This document shows positions 1-9,924 of a stretch of 64,000 nucleotides of DNA, in pieces. Both the position numbers and the translations under genes were made by a program. The number at the start of each line of letters is the position of its first letter. Within the stretch, counting starts at the first letter, position 1. This DNA is from Gemmatimonas aurantiaca (GTDB taxonomy: Bacteria > Gemmatimonadota > Gemmatimonadetes > Gemmatimonadales > Gemmatimonadaceae). Under the pieces are notes generated by a model. The model was not told where the DNA came from, ran no database searches, and worked only from the letters and a program-made list of their open reading frames with translations. The stretch lies in contig NZ_JBBCJO010000004.1 of NCBI RefSeq assembly GCF_037190085.1, positions 301,455-365,454 of the forward strand, written 5' to 3'.

Positions 1-1550
1 ATCTGCTCGCTGCCTTTCTTGTCCTCGAAGCGCAGCTCGTTGTAGTTGTCCGCACCACCCTGCAGGGTGCTCTTGGTGCGCACACCGCTCTGCGTCTTGT
101 TGGTCGGCAAGGGCCACGGCGGCAGATTGGCGCTGTTGTACAGACTGCCCACCACCACCGGATTGTCCGGATTGCCGTCGAGAAAATCGACGATCACCTC
201 GTGGCCGATGCGGGGCAGGAACACCATGCCGAACTGCTGGCCCGCGAACGACTGGGCCACGCGGATCCAGCACGATCGTTCGAGTTTGGTGGAGTTCTCG
301 ATGTCCCACTTGAACACCACCTGCACGCGACCGTGTTTGTCGGTGAAGATCTCCTCGCCTTGCGGCCCCACCACGGTTCCCACGTGCGCCCCCGACACAC
401 GCGGCCACGGCGTGCGACGGGGCGGCCGGTAGGGTGTGGATCCGGGAATGGCTTCGAAGCTGTTCTCGTATGAGGACTGCGCACCATCGGTGTGATAGGC
501 GCCGTTCGATCCACTGTGCTGCACGCGGGTGATGAAGACCGCGCCGTTGAATGCCGTGTCGGCACGTCCCTTGATCGTCGCCTTGGCGCCCACTTCGAGT
601 CCCACATAGCGCGAACGTCCCAGATAGCGCACCGCCTCCGCTTCCGACCGTTCCTGTCCGATGCGGGAGTAGGTCTTGGTATCGGGCTGGAACTTGCTGA
701 CATCACTGGGTGTTTCGCCGCCCGAGTGATTGATGCCGGTGTGATGGGCCGTCAACTGCTGATCGAAATCGTACCAGAGCAGATCGGCGGGTGGGGAGAA
801 CACGCTCGAAGCGCCTCCCGTTTCACCCAGCAGGTTGTTGCCCGTCAGGAATTCGCTGGCCCCCCGGATCTGCGTCTTGGCCGTGTAGGGGTAGGCCTCG
901 GAGTTGAGCTCGGTGACATACGGACTGCTGAAATCGCCTCCGACCACGTCGGGATGATACTGCAGATCCGTGACGCCCCATGCCTCCTGGGCCGACGCCG
1001 TGTTGTCGCCGAGTACCAGTTTGGCCTCGCCACCCTTGTGATCGAAGCGATACCAGATGCCTTCCTGCTCCAGCAGGCGCGAGACACACGTCCAACGGCT
1101 CTCGCGATAGCGGAAGCAGTAGGGGCGTGGGTCGAGGGTGCGGACGAGCTTCCACTCGTGGGGCGTGCCCTTGAGCAGATCGTCGCAGACATCGCGCGCC
1201 GTCTTGTTCTGAAAGATGTCGAAGCTGTTGTCGAGCGTGAGCGCCCAGTGCGGCGGCACGATCTCCAGCAGGTACGACATGTGGCCCTCGGCCACGATGC
1301 CACCGCGGACGAATCGACTGACCACGCCACAGATCTTGCGATCCGAACCGTCGGGCAACTTCAGATCCAGCGAGACCCCTTTCAACAGCAGGTCTTTCGG
1401 CTGGATGTCCGTCTTCTTGCTCCAGGCGATGACGGTGAAGCGGAAGAGTGAGGAGATCGCCTCCTCACCCTCCCACGACACCAGGAGCAGGACGTCGGTG
1501 CCCAGCGGCGTATTGAGACGGAACGGACGGTTGGCCTGGGACCATTCCAT
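1..1550 (-). CDS. vgrG: T6SS tip protein VgrG (C-terminus beyond window)
   Basis: Trimeric spike (TssI) at the tip of the Hcp tube of a type VI secretion system; it pierces the target cell and carries effectors. The frame reads from an ATG at 1550 (MEWSQANRPFRL) to the left edge without a stop, giving about 516 residues. The N-terminal half resembles the gp27-like hub. The later part has the conserved VgrG stretch RIGHEVIVDFLDGNPD followed by VVGSLYN, which marks the gp5-like OB fold. The gene is last in the visible minus-strand T6SS operon, 41 bp downstream of tssH. Whether the protein carries a C-terminal effector extension, and which PAAR or effector genes follow, cannot be seen because the gene is cut by the window edge. 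Confidence 0.93.
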   Translation of the reverse strand, partial: MEWSQANRPFRLNTPLGTDVLLLVSWEGEEAISSLFRFTVIAWSKKTDIQPKDLLLKGVSLDLKLPDGSDRKICGVVSRFVRGGIVAEGHMSYLLEIVPPHWALTLDNSFDIFQNKTARDVCDDLLKGTPHEWKLVRTLDPRPYCFRYRESRWTCVSRLLEQEGIWYRFDHKGGEAKLVLGDNTASAQEAWGVTDLQYHPDVVGGDFSSPYVTELNSEAYPYTAKTQIRGASEFLTGNNLLGETGGASSVFSPPADLLWYDFDQQLTAHHTGINHSGGETPSDVSKFQPDTKTYSRIGQERSEAEAVRYLGRSRYVGLEVGAKATIKGRADTAFNGAVFITRVQHSGSNGAYHTDGAQSSYENSFEAIPGSTPYRPPRRTPWPRVSGAHVGTVVGPQGEEIFTDKHGRVQVVFKWDIENSTKLERSCWIRVAQSFAGQQFGMVFLPRIGHEVIVDFLDGNPDNPVVVGSLYNSANLPPWPLPTNKTQSGVRTKSTLQGGADNYNELRFEDKKGSEQ

Positions 1551-1591
1551 TCAGCGCATCCTCGGTGAGAGTCCAGACAGTGGTCAGCGCC

Positions 1592-4267
1592 TCACGCGGA
1601 GGCGCTGCTCACCGCTTCGTACGTGAAGTCCCCGTCTTCGGCCACGCCCACGCGGAGCGCCGAAGGACGTGCACCTTCCGCCATCGATGCCAGCAGTAGG
1701 CGGGAGATCTCGGGGAGCAGGGTGTTGCTGAGGATGTTGTCCACGTTGCGGGCGCCGCTTTCCACTTCCGTGCAGCGTGCCGCCACCTGATTGATGAGCG
1801 TCTCGTCGTGCTGCAGTTCGAGCTTGTGCGTTTCGCGCAGTCGGCGGGCGATCTTGCCCACCTTGAGGCGCACGATCTGCTTGAGATTCTCGTCGCGCAC
1901 CGGATAGTACGGTACGATGACCATGCGGCCGAGGAAGGCCGGCTTGAACACCCCGTCGAGTTCCGGCTTGAGCGCCTTGGCCATCGCATCCGGGAACGGC
2001 AGCGTTTCCGGATCGGCCGTGAGCTTCATGATCGTGTCGGTGCCGGCGTTCGTGGTCAGGATGATGATCGTGTTCTTGAAGTCGATCTGTCGGCCTTCCC
2101 CGTCTTCCATCACGCCCTTGTCGAACACCTGGAAGAAGAGCTCGAGCACGTCGGGGTGCGCCTTCTCCACTTCGTCCAGCAGGACGACACTGTACGGGCG
2201 GCGACGCACGGCTTCGGTGAGCACACCGCCTTCGCCGTACCCCACGTACCCCGGGGGGGAACCCTTGAGCGTGGACACCGTGTGCGCTTCCTGGAACTCC
2301 GACATGTTGATGGTGATGATGTTGCGCTCACCACCGAAGAGCATGTCGGACAGCGCAAGCGCCGTTTCCGTCTTGCCCACACCCGACGGGCCGACGAGCA
2401 TGAACACGCCCTTGGGCTTGTTGGGATCCTCGATGCCGGCCTTGCTGGTGCGCACGCGACGGGAGATGTCCACGAGCGCGTGATCCTGACCGATGACCCG
2501 CGCGCCCAGGTGCTTCTCGAGTTCGAGCATGGTGCCGAGTTCGTCGCTCATCATCTTGCCGACGGGGATGCCGGTCCAGCCGGAGATCACCTCACCCACG
2601 ATGGAGGCATCGACGAACGGCCGCACCAGCGGGTTCTCGCCCTGCAGCGTTTCCAGCTCGGCTACGGCCTGCGTGTACTCGGTGCGCAGCGCATCGGCCG
2701 CCGTCTGATCGGCGTTGCCCGCTTCGGCCACGAGCTTGCCGCGGATGTCGAGGATCTTCGCCACGACATCCTTCTCTTTCAGCCACCGCGACTCGAGTTC
2801 CGCCAGCTGCGCTTCCACCTGCGTGCGCTTCTCGGCGATGCTGGCCAGACGTTCACGATGATCGGCACCGGCCGTCTGTTCCCGTGTGAGCACCCGATCC
2901 TGCAGGGCGAGATCGTCGAGGATGCGCTTGCAGTCCTCGACCGGGCCGGGTGTGGCACTCTGACCGAGCGCGAGGCGCGCGCAGGCGGTGTCGAGCACAC
3001 TGACCGCCTTGTCGGGCAGCTGGCGATCGGCGAGGTAGCGATGCGACAGACGCACGGCCGCTTCCATGCCGCTGTCGAGAATGTGCACCGTGTGGTGCTT
3101 CTCGAGCGAGGGCACGACGGCGCGCATCATGATGCAGCACACGTCTTCCGTGGGCTCTTCCACCTTCACGAGCTGGAAACGCCGCGAGAGCGCCGGATCC
3201 TTCTCGAAGAACTTCTTGTATTCGCTCCACGTGGTGGCGGCGATGGTGCGCAATTCACCACGCGCCAGCGCCGGCTTGAGCAGATTGGCGGCGTCGTTCT
3301 GACCGGCCTGTCCGCCCGCCCCGATCATCGTGTGCGCTTCGTCGATGAAGAGAATGATGGGGGTGGGCGAGTTCTTCACCTCTTCGATGAGACCCTTGAG
3401 GCGGTTCTCGAATTCGCCCTTCACCCCCGCCCCGGCCTGCAGCATGGCCAGGTCGAGCGACAGCAGCCGCACGTTGCGGAGCGGCGGCGGCACGTCCCCA
3501 TCGACGATCCGGCGGGCGAAGCCCTCCACCACCGCGGTCTTGCCGACACCGGCCTCACCCACGAGGATGGGATTGTTCTGCCGGCGCCGCGTGAGGATGT
3601 CGACCACCTGCCGCACTTCGAAGTCGCGCCCGAGCACCTGATCGATCTTGCCGCTCTTCGCGTTGGCCGTGAGATCGACGCAGTACTGATCGAGGTTGGG
3701 GGTGCGTCCACCGGCGCCGGGCTTCGGGGTTCCGCTGCCGCCGGAGGCGCTCGCGCCGGCCGCCACCGAATCGATGCTGCCGATCTCCGCCGTCGCCTCC
3801 GCCGACGAAGCGGTGATGGTGACGAAGTCCTTCTTCAGCACATCGGCCGGGATCTTCTCGAATTCCTTCGTGAAGTCCACCGCGCGCAGCAGTTCGGGCA
3901 CCGACAGCAGGGCCAGCAGCACGTGTCCGGTGCGCACGCGCGGGGCGCCGTATTCCACCGAACCCAGCACCCAGGCTTCCCGCAGCATGTTCACCAGCGA
4001 CGGGCTCAGCGTGGGCGTGCGGGCATTGCCCGTCTTCAGACGATCGAGCGCGCGGGCGAGATCGTCGGCCAGCCGCGACCGGTTGACGCCGAAGTGTTTG
4101 AGAATGGCCGCCAGATCACTGTCGGTGGAATCGAGCAGCTTCACGAAGAAGTGCTCGATCTCGACGTCGTAATTGGTACGCGAGAGGCACAGCCCGGCTG
4201 CGCCTTCGACCGCACTGCGGGTCGGTGCGTTGAGCTTGGCAATCAGGCCGCGAAGATTCACCGACAT
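1592..4267 (-). CDS. clpV: T6SS disassembly ATPase ClpV (TssH)
   Basis: AAA+ unfoldase that recycles contracted TssB/TssC sheath in the cytoplasm. The protein is 891 residues, the usual family length. It has an N-terminal Clp-N domain (about 1-160), a low-complexity Gly/Ser linker (about 165-190), a first AAA module with Walker A GEAGVGKT at 237-244 and Walker B FIDEAH near 307, a middle coiled-coil segment, and a second AAA module with GPSGVGKT near 620 and VVLLDEVEKAH. The N-terminal segment around LSPSLVNMLREAW is of the ClpV type rather than ClpB. The ATG at 4267 has a GGAG ribosome site about 7 bases upstream. The gene lies between tssG and vgrG in the minus-strand operon. Confidence 0.96.
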   Translation of the reverse strand: MSVNLRGLIAKLNAPTRSAVEGAAGLCLSRTNYDVEIEHFFVKLLDSTDSDLAAILKHFGVNRSRLADDLARALDRLKTGNARTPTLSPSLVNMLREAWVLGSVEYGAPRVRTGHVLLALLSVPELLRAVDFTKEFEKIPADVLKKDFVTITASSAEATAEIGSIDSVAAGASASGGSGTPKPGAGGRTPNLDQYCVDLTANAKSGKIDQVLGRDFEVRQVVDILTRRRQNNPILVGEAGVGKTAVVEGFARRIVDGDVPPPLRNVRLLSLDLAMLQAGAGVKGEFENRLKGLIEEVKNSPTPIILFIDEAHTMIGAGGQAGQNDAANLLKPALARGELRTIAATTWSEYKKFFEKDPALSRRFQLVKVEEPTEDVCCIMMRAVVPSLEKHHTVHILDSGMEAAVRLSHRYLADRQLPDKAVSVLDTACARLALGQSATPGPVEDCKRILDDLALQDRVLTREQTAGADHRERLASIAEKRTQVEAQLAELESRWLKEKDVVAKILDIRGKLVAEAGNADQTAADALRTEYTQAVAELETLQGENPLVRPFVDASIVGEVISGWTGIPVGKMMSDELGTMLELEKHLGARVIGQDHALVDISRRVRTSKAGIEDPNKPKGVFMLVGPSGVGKTETALALSDMLFGGERNIITINMSEFQEAHTVSTLKGSPPGYVGYGEGGVLTEAVRRRPYSVVLLDEVEKAHPDVLELFFQVFDKGVMEDGEGRQIDFKNTIIILTTNAGTDTIMKLTADPETLPFPDAMAKALKPELDGVFKPAFLGRMVIVPYYPVRDENLKQIVRLKVGKIARRLRETHKLELQHDETLINQVAARCTEVESGARNVDNILSNTLLPEISRLLLASMAEGARPSALRVGVAEDGDFTYEAVSSASA

Positions 4268-4362
4268 GACGACTCCATCAGCAGAAGGTCGGGGAGGGGA
4301 TGCAACACGAGGAACGACAACACCGGCACTATCACATCTGCACTACCAGGGACCGAGCGGTC

Positions 4363-5466
4363 CTAACACAACTGCAGCAGCACATCGTCGGGATCCCGGG
4401 CCGGTGTGCGATTGCGCAACCAGGTGCCGAATCCTAGGCGGGGCGCCGATGGGAGGCCCAGCGCCGCGGTGGGGGTTTCCTCGCGAGCGAGGACCAACTG
4501 CGCATCGACGCCCACCTCGTCGTCGGCGTAAAATCGCGCCAGCGATCGCAGCAGGGCGTGATTGTTGCCTTGTGGAAGAAAGGCGTCGAACTGCGCGCGC
4601 GACAGCGGGCCCAGGCGCAGCCTGATACGCGCGTGCGGGTCGTACACGGCATTGCCGATCACGGCCTGTCCGAGACGGCCGTCCGCATCGTCGTCGCCGA
4701 GGCACACCTGACCCCCATCGGGCAGGGTGCGCCATTCGCCCACGAACTGTTCGACGGTGGCGGCGACATCGAAATAGTCCGCGACGAGCTGGGCGAGGCC
4801 GAGTGCGGGACGCGAACGCAACGAGAGCAGACCGGCGTAGTACGCGAGCGTGTCGCGATGCAGGATGCTCTGGCGTTGTCCCACCGGGTTGCCCGCTCCG
4901 ATGAGATCGAGCAGGTGCGAGTGGATGCGATCTTCGTCGCCCCGCTCCGTGGCCACCGCCGTGTGATGGCGTTCCCATGCCCGGTAGAAGAGCGAGAGAA
5001 TCCGGTGGTGGAAGAGATCGATGAAATCGCGGAATGCCGTATCGCGCACGCGGGCGCGCGCGGCCGCGTACTCGGTGTAGCCATGCGGCAGAACGCCCTG
5101 GGGCCCTGTGAGGCCCAGGAAACGCACGCCGACATGGGCCGGACTGCGTTCGTCCTTCTTGCGCCGCGCCGCGGCCGGTGTGAGCTCGACGGCAGAGATC
5201 TCGCTGGGCGGAAACGAGAGGGTCGGCGGCACGTGCATGCGCGCCACCTCACCACGCGGGTCCGACCAGCCGCCCACCGCATCGCGATCCGGATACATGC
5301 GCTGCAGCAACCGGATCAACTGGAAGAACTCGAAGCTGCTGCCTTCCCGTTCGATCACGGCCTCGAGACGCCGCCGGGTCTGTTCACGTGCCGGGGTCTC
5401 CAGATACGTCGTCGTATACGACAGGCCCTCGGGGCCGTCGTCCGACGTCAGGTCCGCGACATCCAT
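4363..5466 (-). CDS. tssG: T6SS baseplate subunit TssG
   Basis: Baseplate wedge protein that, with TssE, TssF and TssK, links the VgrG spike to the membrane complex. From the ATG at 5466 it has 367 residues. Family features visible are the N-terminal FEFFQLIRLLQRMYP, the FLGLTGPQGVLPHGYTE block and the long helix FIDLFHHRILSLFYRAWERH. The upstream tssF gene stops at 5475-5477. A GTG at 5478 in the tssG frame overlaps that stop as GTGA and would add four residues; it is an equally plausible start and would mean translational coupling. A longer open frame upstream of this point is only out-of-frame tssF sequence. The 95-bp gap to tssH shows nothing notable. Confidence 0.93.
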   Translation of the reverse strand: MDVADLTSDDGPEGLSYTTTYLETPAREQTRRRLEAVIEREGSSFEFFQLIRLLQRMYPDRDAVGGWSDPRGEVARMHVPPTLSFPPSEISAVELTPAAARRKKDERSPAHVGVRFLGLTGPQGVLPHGYTEYAAARARVRDTAFRDFIDLFHHRILSLFYRAWERHHTAVATERGDEDRIHSHLLDLIGAGNPVGQRQSILHRDTLAYYAGLLSLRSRPALGLAQLVADYFDVAATVEQFVGEWRTLPDGGQVCLGDDDADGRLGQAVIGNAVYDPHARIRLRLGPLSRAQFDAFLPQGNNHALLRSLARFYADDEVGVDAQLVLAREETPTAALGLPSAPRLGFGTWLRNRTPARDPDDVLLQLC

Positions 5467-5474
5467 GTGGTCGA

Positions 5475-7331
5475 TCACAACAGGGTCCGCGATCCGGCGC
5501 GGGCCGGCCATTCGACGACCTGACGCCGCCGCTGCTTCGAACGCACCGCCACCTGCGTGAAGCTGTTCATCGACGCGTACAGCGCGAAGAACCGCTCGAG
5601 CACACTGGCCATGAGGAACATGCCGCCGCCCGGGAACTGCTCTTCGTCGAATTCGAGATCGAGGCGGCGTCCGCGCGCGAACGTCATGCCGTGCGCCACG
5701 GTCACGCGGGCGAACGCCGGTTCGGTGCGCAGGCCGATCAGGCCATCGATCTGCCGTTCCGCGCTCAGACTGTTGGTCGTGTTGTGCAGACGCAGCAGCT
5801 CCCGCAGTGCGTCTCCGCTCGTGTCGGCAAGCGACAGATGGTTGAGGGACAGCGTCGAGATGAGCCGCCACAGCAACGCCTTGCCGAGGATGGGCTGCAC
5901 CGCCCGCGTGGGATTCACGACGGCCGAGATGCGCTGGATGGGGCCGCCGCTCACCAGTTCGAAGTCGCCGCGTTCGTCGGCACCGAATGGCAGACGGCTG
6001 GGCATGTCGCCGTTCGAACAGGTGACGTGCACCGACGCCACGTCCTGGTCGGGAATCCGCAACTGTCCCGAGAGATCGGAGAAGCTGAGGTACACATCGG
6101 TGCCCCGGTCGGTACGCCACCCAGAGCTGCGCCTGACACAATGCCAGAACAGATCGCCGCTCTCGGTCCCATCGGCTCCCCGGTCGTGGCGATGGGAGTA
6201 CAACGGCGAGACCGTGCGTGTGGTGCGGGCGGCGTGTTCGATGAGACGCACATCGTCCACCGACCAGACTTCCACCTCGAGGCGCCGACGGGCGTCGGGC
6301 ACCACCAGATGTTCGTAGCTGCGTTCGGTGAGCAGGATCGGCTCGGCCGACTGCGAGAACAGATTGACCGTCGGCGTGCATCCCAGACGGAACGTGCGCG
6401 AGGAGACACCGAGCTCCAGCGCCTGCCGTCGTTCGGTGCGCTCGAAGCTGCCGATGAGCAGACCCACTTCGGCGCGATCGGTGGCGCCCAGTGTGCGCAG
6501 GGCATCACCGAGCCCGACGATGTCGAGGAAGTGGAACTTCTCGGGAAACGCGAACAGCTCCTGCAGCAGCGAGAAGCCGGCGAAGCTGCGATTGGATTGC
6601 GGTAACATCGCTTCATCGGGATCGAATCCCACCGGCTGCATGGCGCGCGGTCCGAGCAGCACCGGCGGCGCCGATGGACGATCCGGATTGCGCACCACCA
6701 CCTGCACACAGTTGTTCGCCAGCAACTCGTACAGCGTATCGGCGACATTGCTGTCGGCGGCGAGGTGGATGCGCATCGCCTTCATGGTCAGCGCATCGAG
6801 GGAGACGCCGTTGAAGGCCTGCAGGCTGAGGCGGATGGCTGCCACCGCTTCGCGTCCGTGCGCACCGGCGCCGGCACGATCGGGCGTGGTCCACTCCGCG
6901 CCCGCGATGCGTAGCGGGTAGAGCGTCGTGTCGTAGGTGGTGCGGAAGACACACGGCACGCCGCCCACCGGTTTGGTGTGCAGCACACTGCCCCGCGGCA
7001 CATGGAATCCCTCGGGGGCACGTCCCTGCGCCGGATCGAGCGCCACCTCCACGATGGACATCGCCGGAAGCGGGCGCACGATCTGCGGATGCAGCATCTC
7101 CAGCAACGACTCGCTGACTTCCGGGAAATCGTCGTCGAGTCGCCGGTGCACACGCGCCGTGAGAAACGCGAACCCCTCGAGCAGCCGCTCGACGTGCGGG
7201 TCCTCGCAGCGCGTGGCTTCGAGCTGCAGACGCGAGGCGACTTTCGGGTATTGCTGCGCGAATTCGGCTCCGAGTTTCCGGAGATACGTGAGCTCGCGCT
7301 CGTAGTAGAGCAGCAGGTCGTCCTGCATCAC
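5475..7331 (-). CDS. tssF: T6SS baseplate subunit TssF
   Basis: Largest baseplate wedge component (VasA/ImpG family), 618 residues, normal for the family. The N-terminus carries the diagnostic YYERELTYLRKLGAEFAQQYP, followed by DPHVERLLEGFAFLTARV and the LLEMLHPQIVRPLPAMSI block. Two ATG codons (7331 and 7328) are possible starts, and an ACAGG ribosome site lies 5-8 bases upstream. The gene follows tssE by 39 bp and overlaps or abuts tssG. A decamer also found upstream of tssB and hcp sits 35 bases before this start, so a local promoter or shared control site is possible. Confidence 0.95.
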   Translation of the reverse strand: MMQDDLLLYYERELTYLRKLGAEFAQQYPKVASRLQLEATRCEDPHVERLLEGFAFLTARVHRRLDDDFPEVSESLLEMLHPQIVRPLPAMSIVEVALDPAQGRAPEGFHVPRGSVLHTKPVGGVPCVFRTTYDTTLYPLRIAGAEWTTPDRAGAGAHGREAVAAIRLSLQAFNGVSLDALTMKAMRIHLAADSNVADTLYELLANNCVQVVVRNPDRPSAPPVLLGPRAMQPVGFDPDEAMLPQSNRSFAGFSLLQELFAFPEKFHFLDIVGLGDALRTLGATDRAEVGLLIGSFERTERRQALELGVSSRTFRLGCTPTVNLFSQSAEPILLTERSYEHLVVPDARRRLEVEVWSVDDVRLIEHAARTTRTVSPLYSHRHDRGADGTESGDLFWHCVRRSSGWRTDRGTDVYLSFSDLSGQLRIPDQDVASVHVTCSNGDMPSRLPFGADERGDFELVSGGPIQRISAVVNPTRAVQPILGKALLWRLISTLSLNHLSLADTSGDALRELLRLHNTTNSLSAERQIDGLIGLRTEPAFARVTVAHGMTFARGRRLDLEFDEEQFPGGGMFLMASVLERFFALYASMNSFTQVAVRSKQRRRQVVEWPARAGSRTLL

Positions 7332-7366
7332 AGCCTGTCCATCACGGTGTATTCATGGCGACGCCG

Positions 7367-7376
7367 GGACCTACGG
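7367..7376 (-). promoter_or_regulatory. Decamer variant upstream of tssF
   Basis: CCGTAGGTCC on the minus strand, 35 bases before the tssF ATG, at the end of tssE. It differs by one base from the decamer at the same distance from tssB and hcp. Confidence 0.3.
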
Positions 7377-7862
7377 CTTGTCCTGGATGTCGATGACCCC
7401 GGTGGGGACGTCGAGCACCGTGTCGAACACGATCTGTTCCGGTGTGGGATCCATGCGCAGCGTGCCTTCCACCACGAAGCGGACCTGCGGGGTCTTCACC
7501 TGATCGCTCTCGGTGAGGCGGACGTTCACGTTGGTGAGGCGGGGTTCGAAGCGCAGAATGGTGTCGCGGACGTCGTCGGTGAGGCGCTGCCGTCCCTCGG
7601 CGGTGCCGGGCGCCGTGCCGGTGGTGTCGGGGAGACCGTATTCGTGCACCGAATCGAGCACGGCGGCGAACATGGGGTCCACCGCGACGATGGTGCGACG
7701 CGTGTTGAGCAATTGCTCCACGTCCCGCTGTACCGACATGCGGAAGCGGCGCGCGGATTCCTCGCGGGTCAGGGGGACGTCGGCGGCATCGCGCGGCGAC
7801 TCGTCGGTGAGACGGTCGAGGAGCGATGGCAGGACGTTGCGATCGAGTTCGGTGCGGGCCAT
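7371..7862 (-). CDS. tssE: T6SS baseplate subunit TssE (gp25-like)
   Basis: Small baseplate protein homologous to phage T4 gp25; it helps start sheath polymerisation. It has 163 residues. The N-terminal LPSLLDRL and the central RRDVEQLLNTRR-like segment (RDVEQLLNTRR), with the Glu and Arg residues typical of gp25/TssE, are visible. A later block, DVRDTILRFEPRLTNVNVRL, matches the gp25 core. It lies 35 bp downstream of tssA and 39 bp upstream of tssF in the minus operon. No clear ribosome site precedes the ATG, so translation may depend on reading through from tssA. Confidence 0.92.
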   Translation of the reverse strand: MARTELDRNVLPSLLDRLTDESPRDAADVPLTREESARRFRMSVQRDVEQLLNTRRTIVAVDPMFAAVLDSVHEYGLPDTTGTAPGTAEGRQRLTDDVRDTILRFEPRLTNVNVRLTESDQVKTPQVRFVVEGTLRMDPTPEQIVFDTVLDVPTGVIDIQDKP

Positions 7863-7897
7863 GGCGCTGGAGTGGCGATGCGGGCGACCGATGCCCG

Positions 7898-9784
7898 TCA
7901 GGGCGCCGGCAGCGTCATGGCCTGCAACGGATCGAGACGGCAGATCCGCAGATAGAGCTGGTACCGCTCGCTGTCATCACCGCCAGTGTGACCGAGTACG
8001 CGATAGAGCAGTGCGATCGGCTGTGCCACCAGCGGTCCCGATTCCCACTGATCGAGCGTGCGTTCGTCGATGGTCTCGACGAGTTTCTGCAGGATCGGCT
8101 GGGCGACGGCGTGCAGACCGGCTTCCACCATGATGTAGGCGATCTGCGTCTGGCGCACGAAACGTCCCCGGGGCGACGGATCGCGCGCCAGTTCGGCCGT
8201 GAGCAGCTCGATGGCCCGATTGGGGCGCCCCAACGCGAGTTCGTTGCGGGCGAGATCGAACGGATCGCGGGCCCGTGGGGCGCGGGCGCGGCGCGCGGGA
8301 CGCGCGAACCCACCCTGCTGGGAGGTGCTCTGATCGTCCTCGATGGCGTCGGACAGGGTGTCGGTGCCGTCGGACAGCGGCGTGTCTTCGCCCTCCTGGC
8401 CTTCGGCGACGATGGTATCCTCGGCATCGGCCGGTGCCTCGTCGGCGAGGGCATCACCCTCGAGCCAGGCGCGGGTCTCGTCGTTGGCAGTCGGCGTATC
8501 GTCCATGAGCGTCATCCGGGGGAGCGTCGGCGCGGCCGCGAGCAGGGCGCGCAGTTCGCTGCGAATGGCCGCAGCCACTCCATCATAGCTGCCGCCAAGA
8601 TTGGCGCAGGCCGTCAGTACGTAACGCTGCAGGTCGAGCCATCCGCGACCGGAGGGCGTGGCCATGAGCGCTTCCGACTGCTCGAGGAGATCGGGCCATT
8701 TGCCGTCGAGCAGCAGCGTCTTGAGACGCGAGCGGATGGTGGTGACCGGTGCTTCGAGCAGTTTGGGGTCGATATCGGGTGCCGACGCGCGCAGTTCGCC
8801 CCAGCGGAAGCCGCGCACCATGGCGTAGGGCGCGGGATTCGTGGGGTCCTGCTGGCGGAACCAGCGGGCCACGACGGCGATACGCTGCGAGGCATCCTGC
8901 CGGTTGACCGGCTCGGGCGTCTGCGGCCCATCGGCATCGGCGGCGAGGGCGGCACCCTCTCCTTCCTCGGCCATGACATCGACCGGATCCGGATCGGCTT
9001 CGAGCTTGCGGGCCAGGGTGCTGGCCGTGAAGCGCCGCAACTCGTCGAGCCCACCGCGCATGCTCGTGAACGCGGGGGCATCGCGTCCGAAACGCTCGTC
9101 GGCGGTTTTCTCCAGTGCGGCCAGTGCGGCCAGTGCGGCATCGATGTCGGCGAGCAGCGGCTTGAAGAACACCTTCGTGGTGTTCTCGAGCGCCGCGTCC
9201 ACGTCCTCCGGCATCATCTTGCCGAAGGTCAGGGCCTCCTCACGGGCGGCGCGCAGCCCCTTCTGATCGTCGTACGAGGCTTCGGCGATCGCGCTTTCGA
9301 GCGGAATGGGACGGGACTGCGTGTAGTCGAGATAGGTGACGCCGCCCGACGCGACGACCACCTGCTGGATGCCGAGCGTGAGCTTGCTGCCCACCCACTC
9401 GAGGGGACCGAGACGCAGCTCGAGATCGTCGTCCTCGATCTCGGGATAGAGCGTGTCCCAGAACTGTTCGAGCAGACCGCGGAGTGTCTCCAGACCGGTG
9501 ATGAGACCGCTCACGCCATTGCGGCGGAGCAGCGCTTCGGTCATCCACGCGCCAAGCTGCAGATCCTTGGTCTGCTTGCCGAGCAGATCGGTGCCCAGCG
9601 CGATGACCCGATTCCAGTCGGCCACCTTCCGACTGCCGTCGTCGCTGCCGGGGATCGCGAGGTCTTCGCGGCGCTCTTCCTTGAACGCATCGTACGCCGG
9701 GTCGTAGCGCAGATCGCGCCCCGAAGGGTTGTCACCCGGAATGGGTGTGAGCAGCGTCGCGAGCAGTTCGGAATTGACAGGCAT
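7898..9784 (-). CDS. tssA: T6SS cap/assembly protein TssA
   Basis: TssA organises baseplate and tail-tube/sheath growth. The product has 628 residues, long for the family. The N-terminal ImpA domain is clear (LLTPIPGDNPSGRDLRYDP, then EERREDLAIPGS and a WNRVIALGTDLLGKQTKDLQ block, about residues 10-150). The middle contains an acidic, low-complexity linker. The C-terminal third (about 480-628) is helical and repeat-like, ending in a block that includes VAQPILQKLVETIDERTLDQW. The long C-terminal part suggests the long TssA subclass, but the exact subclass is inference. The gene sits between tagJ (140 bp upstream) and tssE. Confidence 0.92.
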   Translation of the reverse strand: MPVNSELLATLLTPIPGDNPSGRDLRYDPAYDAFKEERREDLAIPGSDDGSRKVADWNRVIALGTDLLGKQTKDLQLGAWMTEALLRRNGVSGLITGLETLRGLLEQFWDTLYPEIEDDDLELRLGPLEWVGSKLTLGIQQVVVASGGVTYLDYTQSRPIPLESAIAEASYDDQKGLRAAREEALTFGKMMPEDVDAALENTTKVFFKPLLADIDAALAALAALEKTADERFGRDAPAFTSMRGGLDELRRFTASTLARKLEADPDPVDVMAEEGEGAALAADADGPQTPEPVNRQDASQRIAVVARWFRQQDPTNPAPYAMVRGFRWGELRASAPDIDPKLLEAPVTTIRSRLKTLLLDGKWPDLLEQSEALMATPSGRGWLDLQRYVLTACANLGGSYDGVAAAIRSELRALLAAAPTLPRMTLMDDTPTANDETRAWLEGDALADEAPADAEDTIVAEGQEGEDTPLSDGTDTLSDAIEDDQSTSQQGGFARPARRARAPRARDPFDLARNELALGRPNRAIELLTAELARDPSPRGRFVRQTQIAYIMVEAGLHAVAQPILQKLVETIDERTLDQWESGPLVAQPIALLYRVLGHTGGDDSERYQLYLRICRLDPLQAMTLPAP

Positions 9785-9924
9785 GCCGTGGAAAAATGGG
9801 GCGAAGACTGCGGGACGCGGCGATCGGCATCAGGCGGCGGAGCGATCTCCGCGAACGGCGTGTGCCGTCGGTGTATGCCATGAGCGTCTGCCGGGGCATA
9901 CGCCAACGGCAGACGTCGGGCGAC

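Noticed and set aside
1808..4366. 852-codon plus-strand open frame
   Set aside because: It lies opposite clpV, whose domains and motifs are complete on the minus strand.
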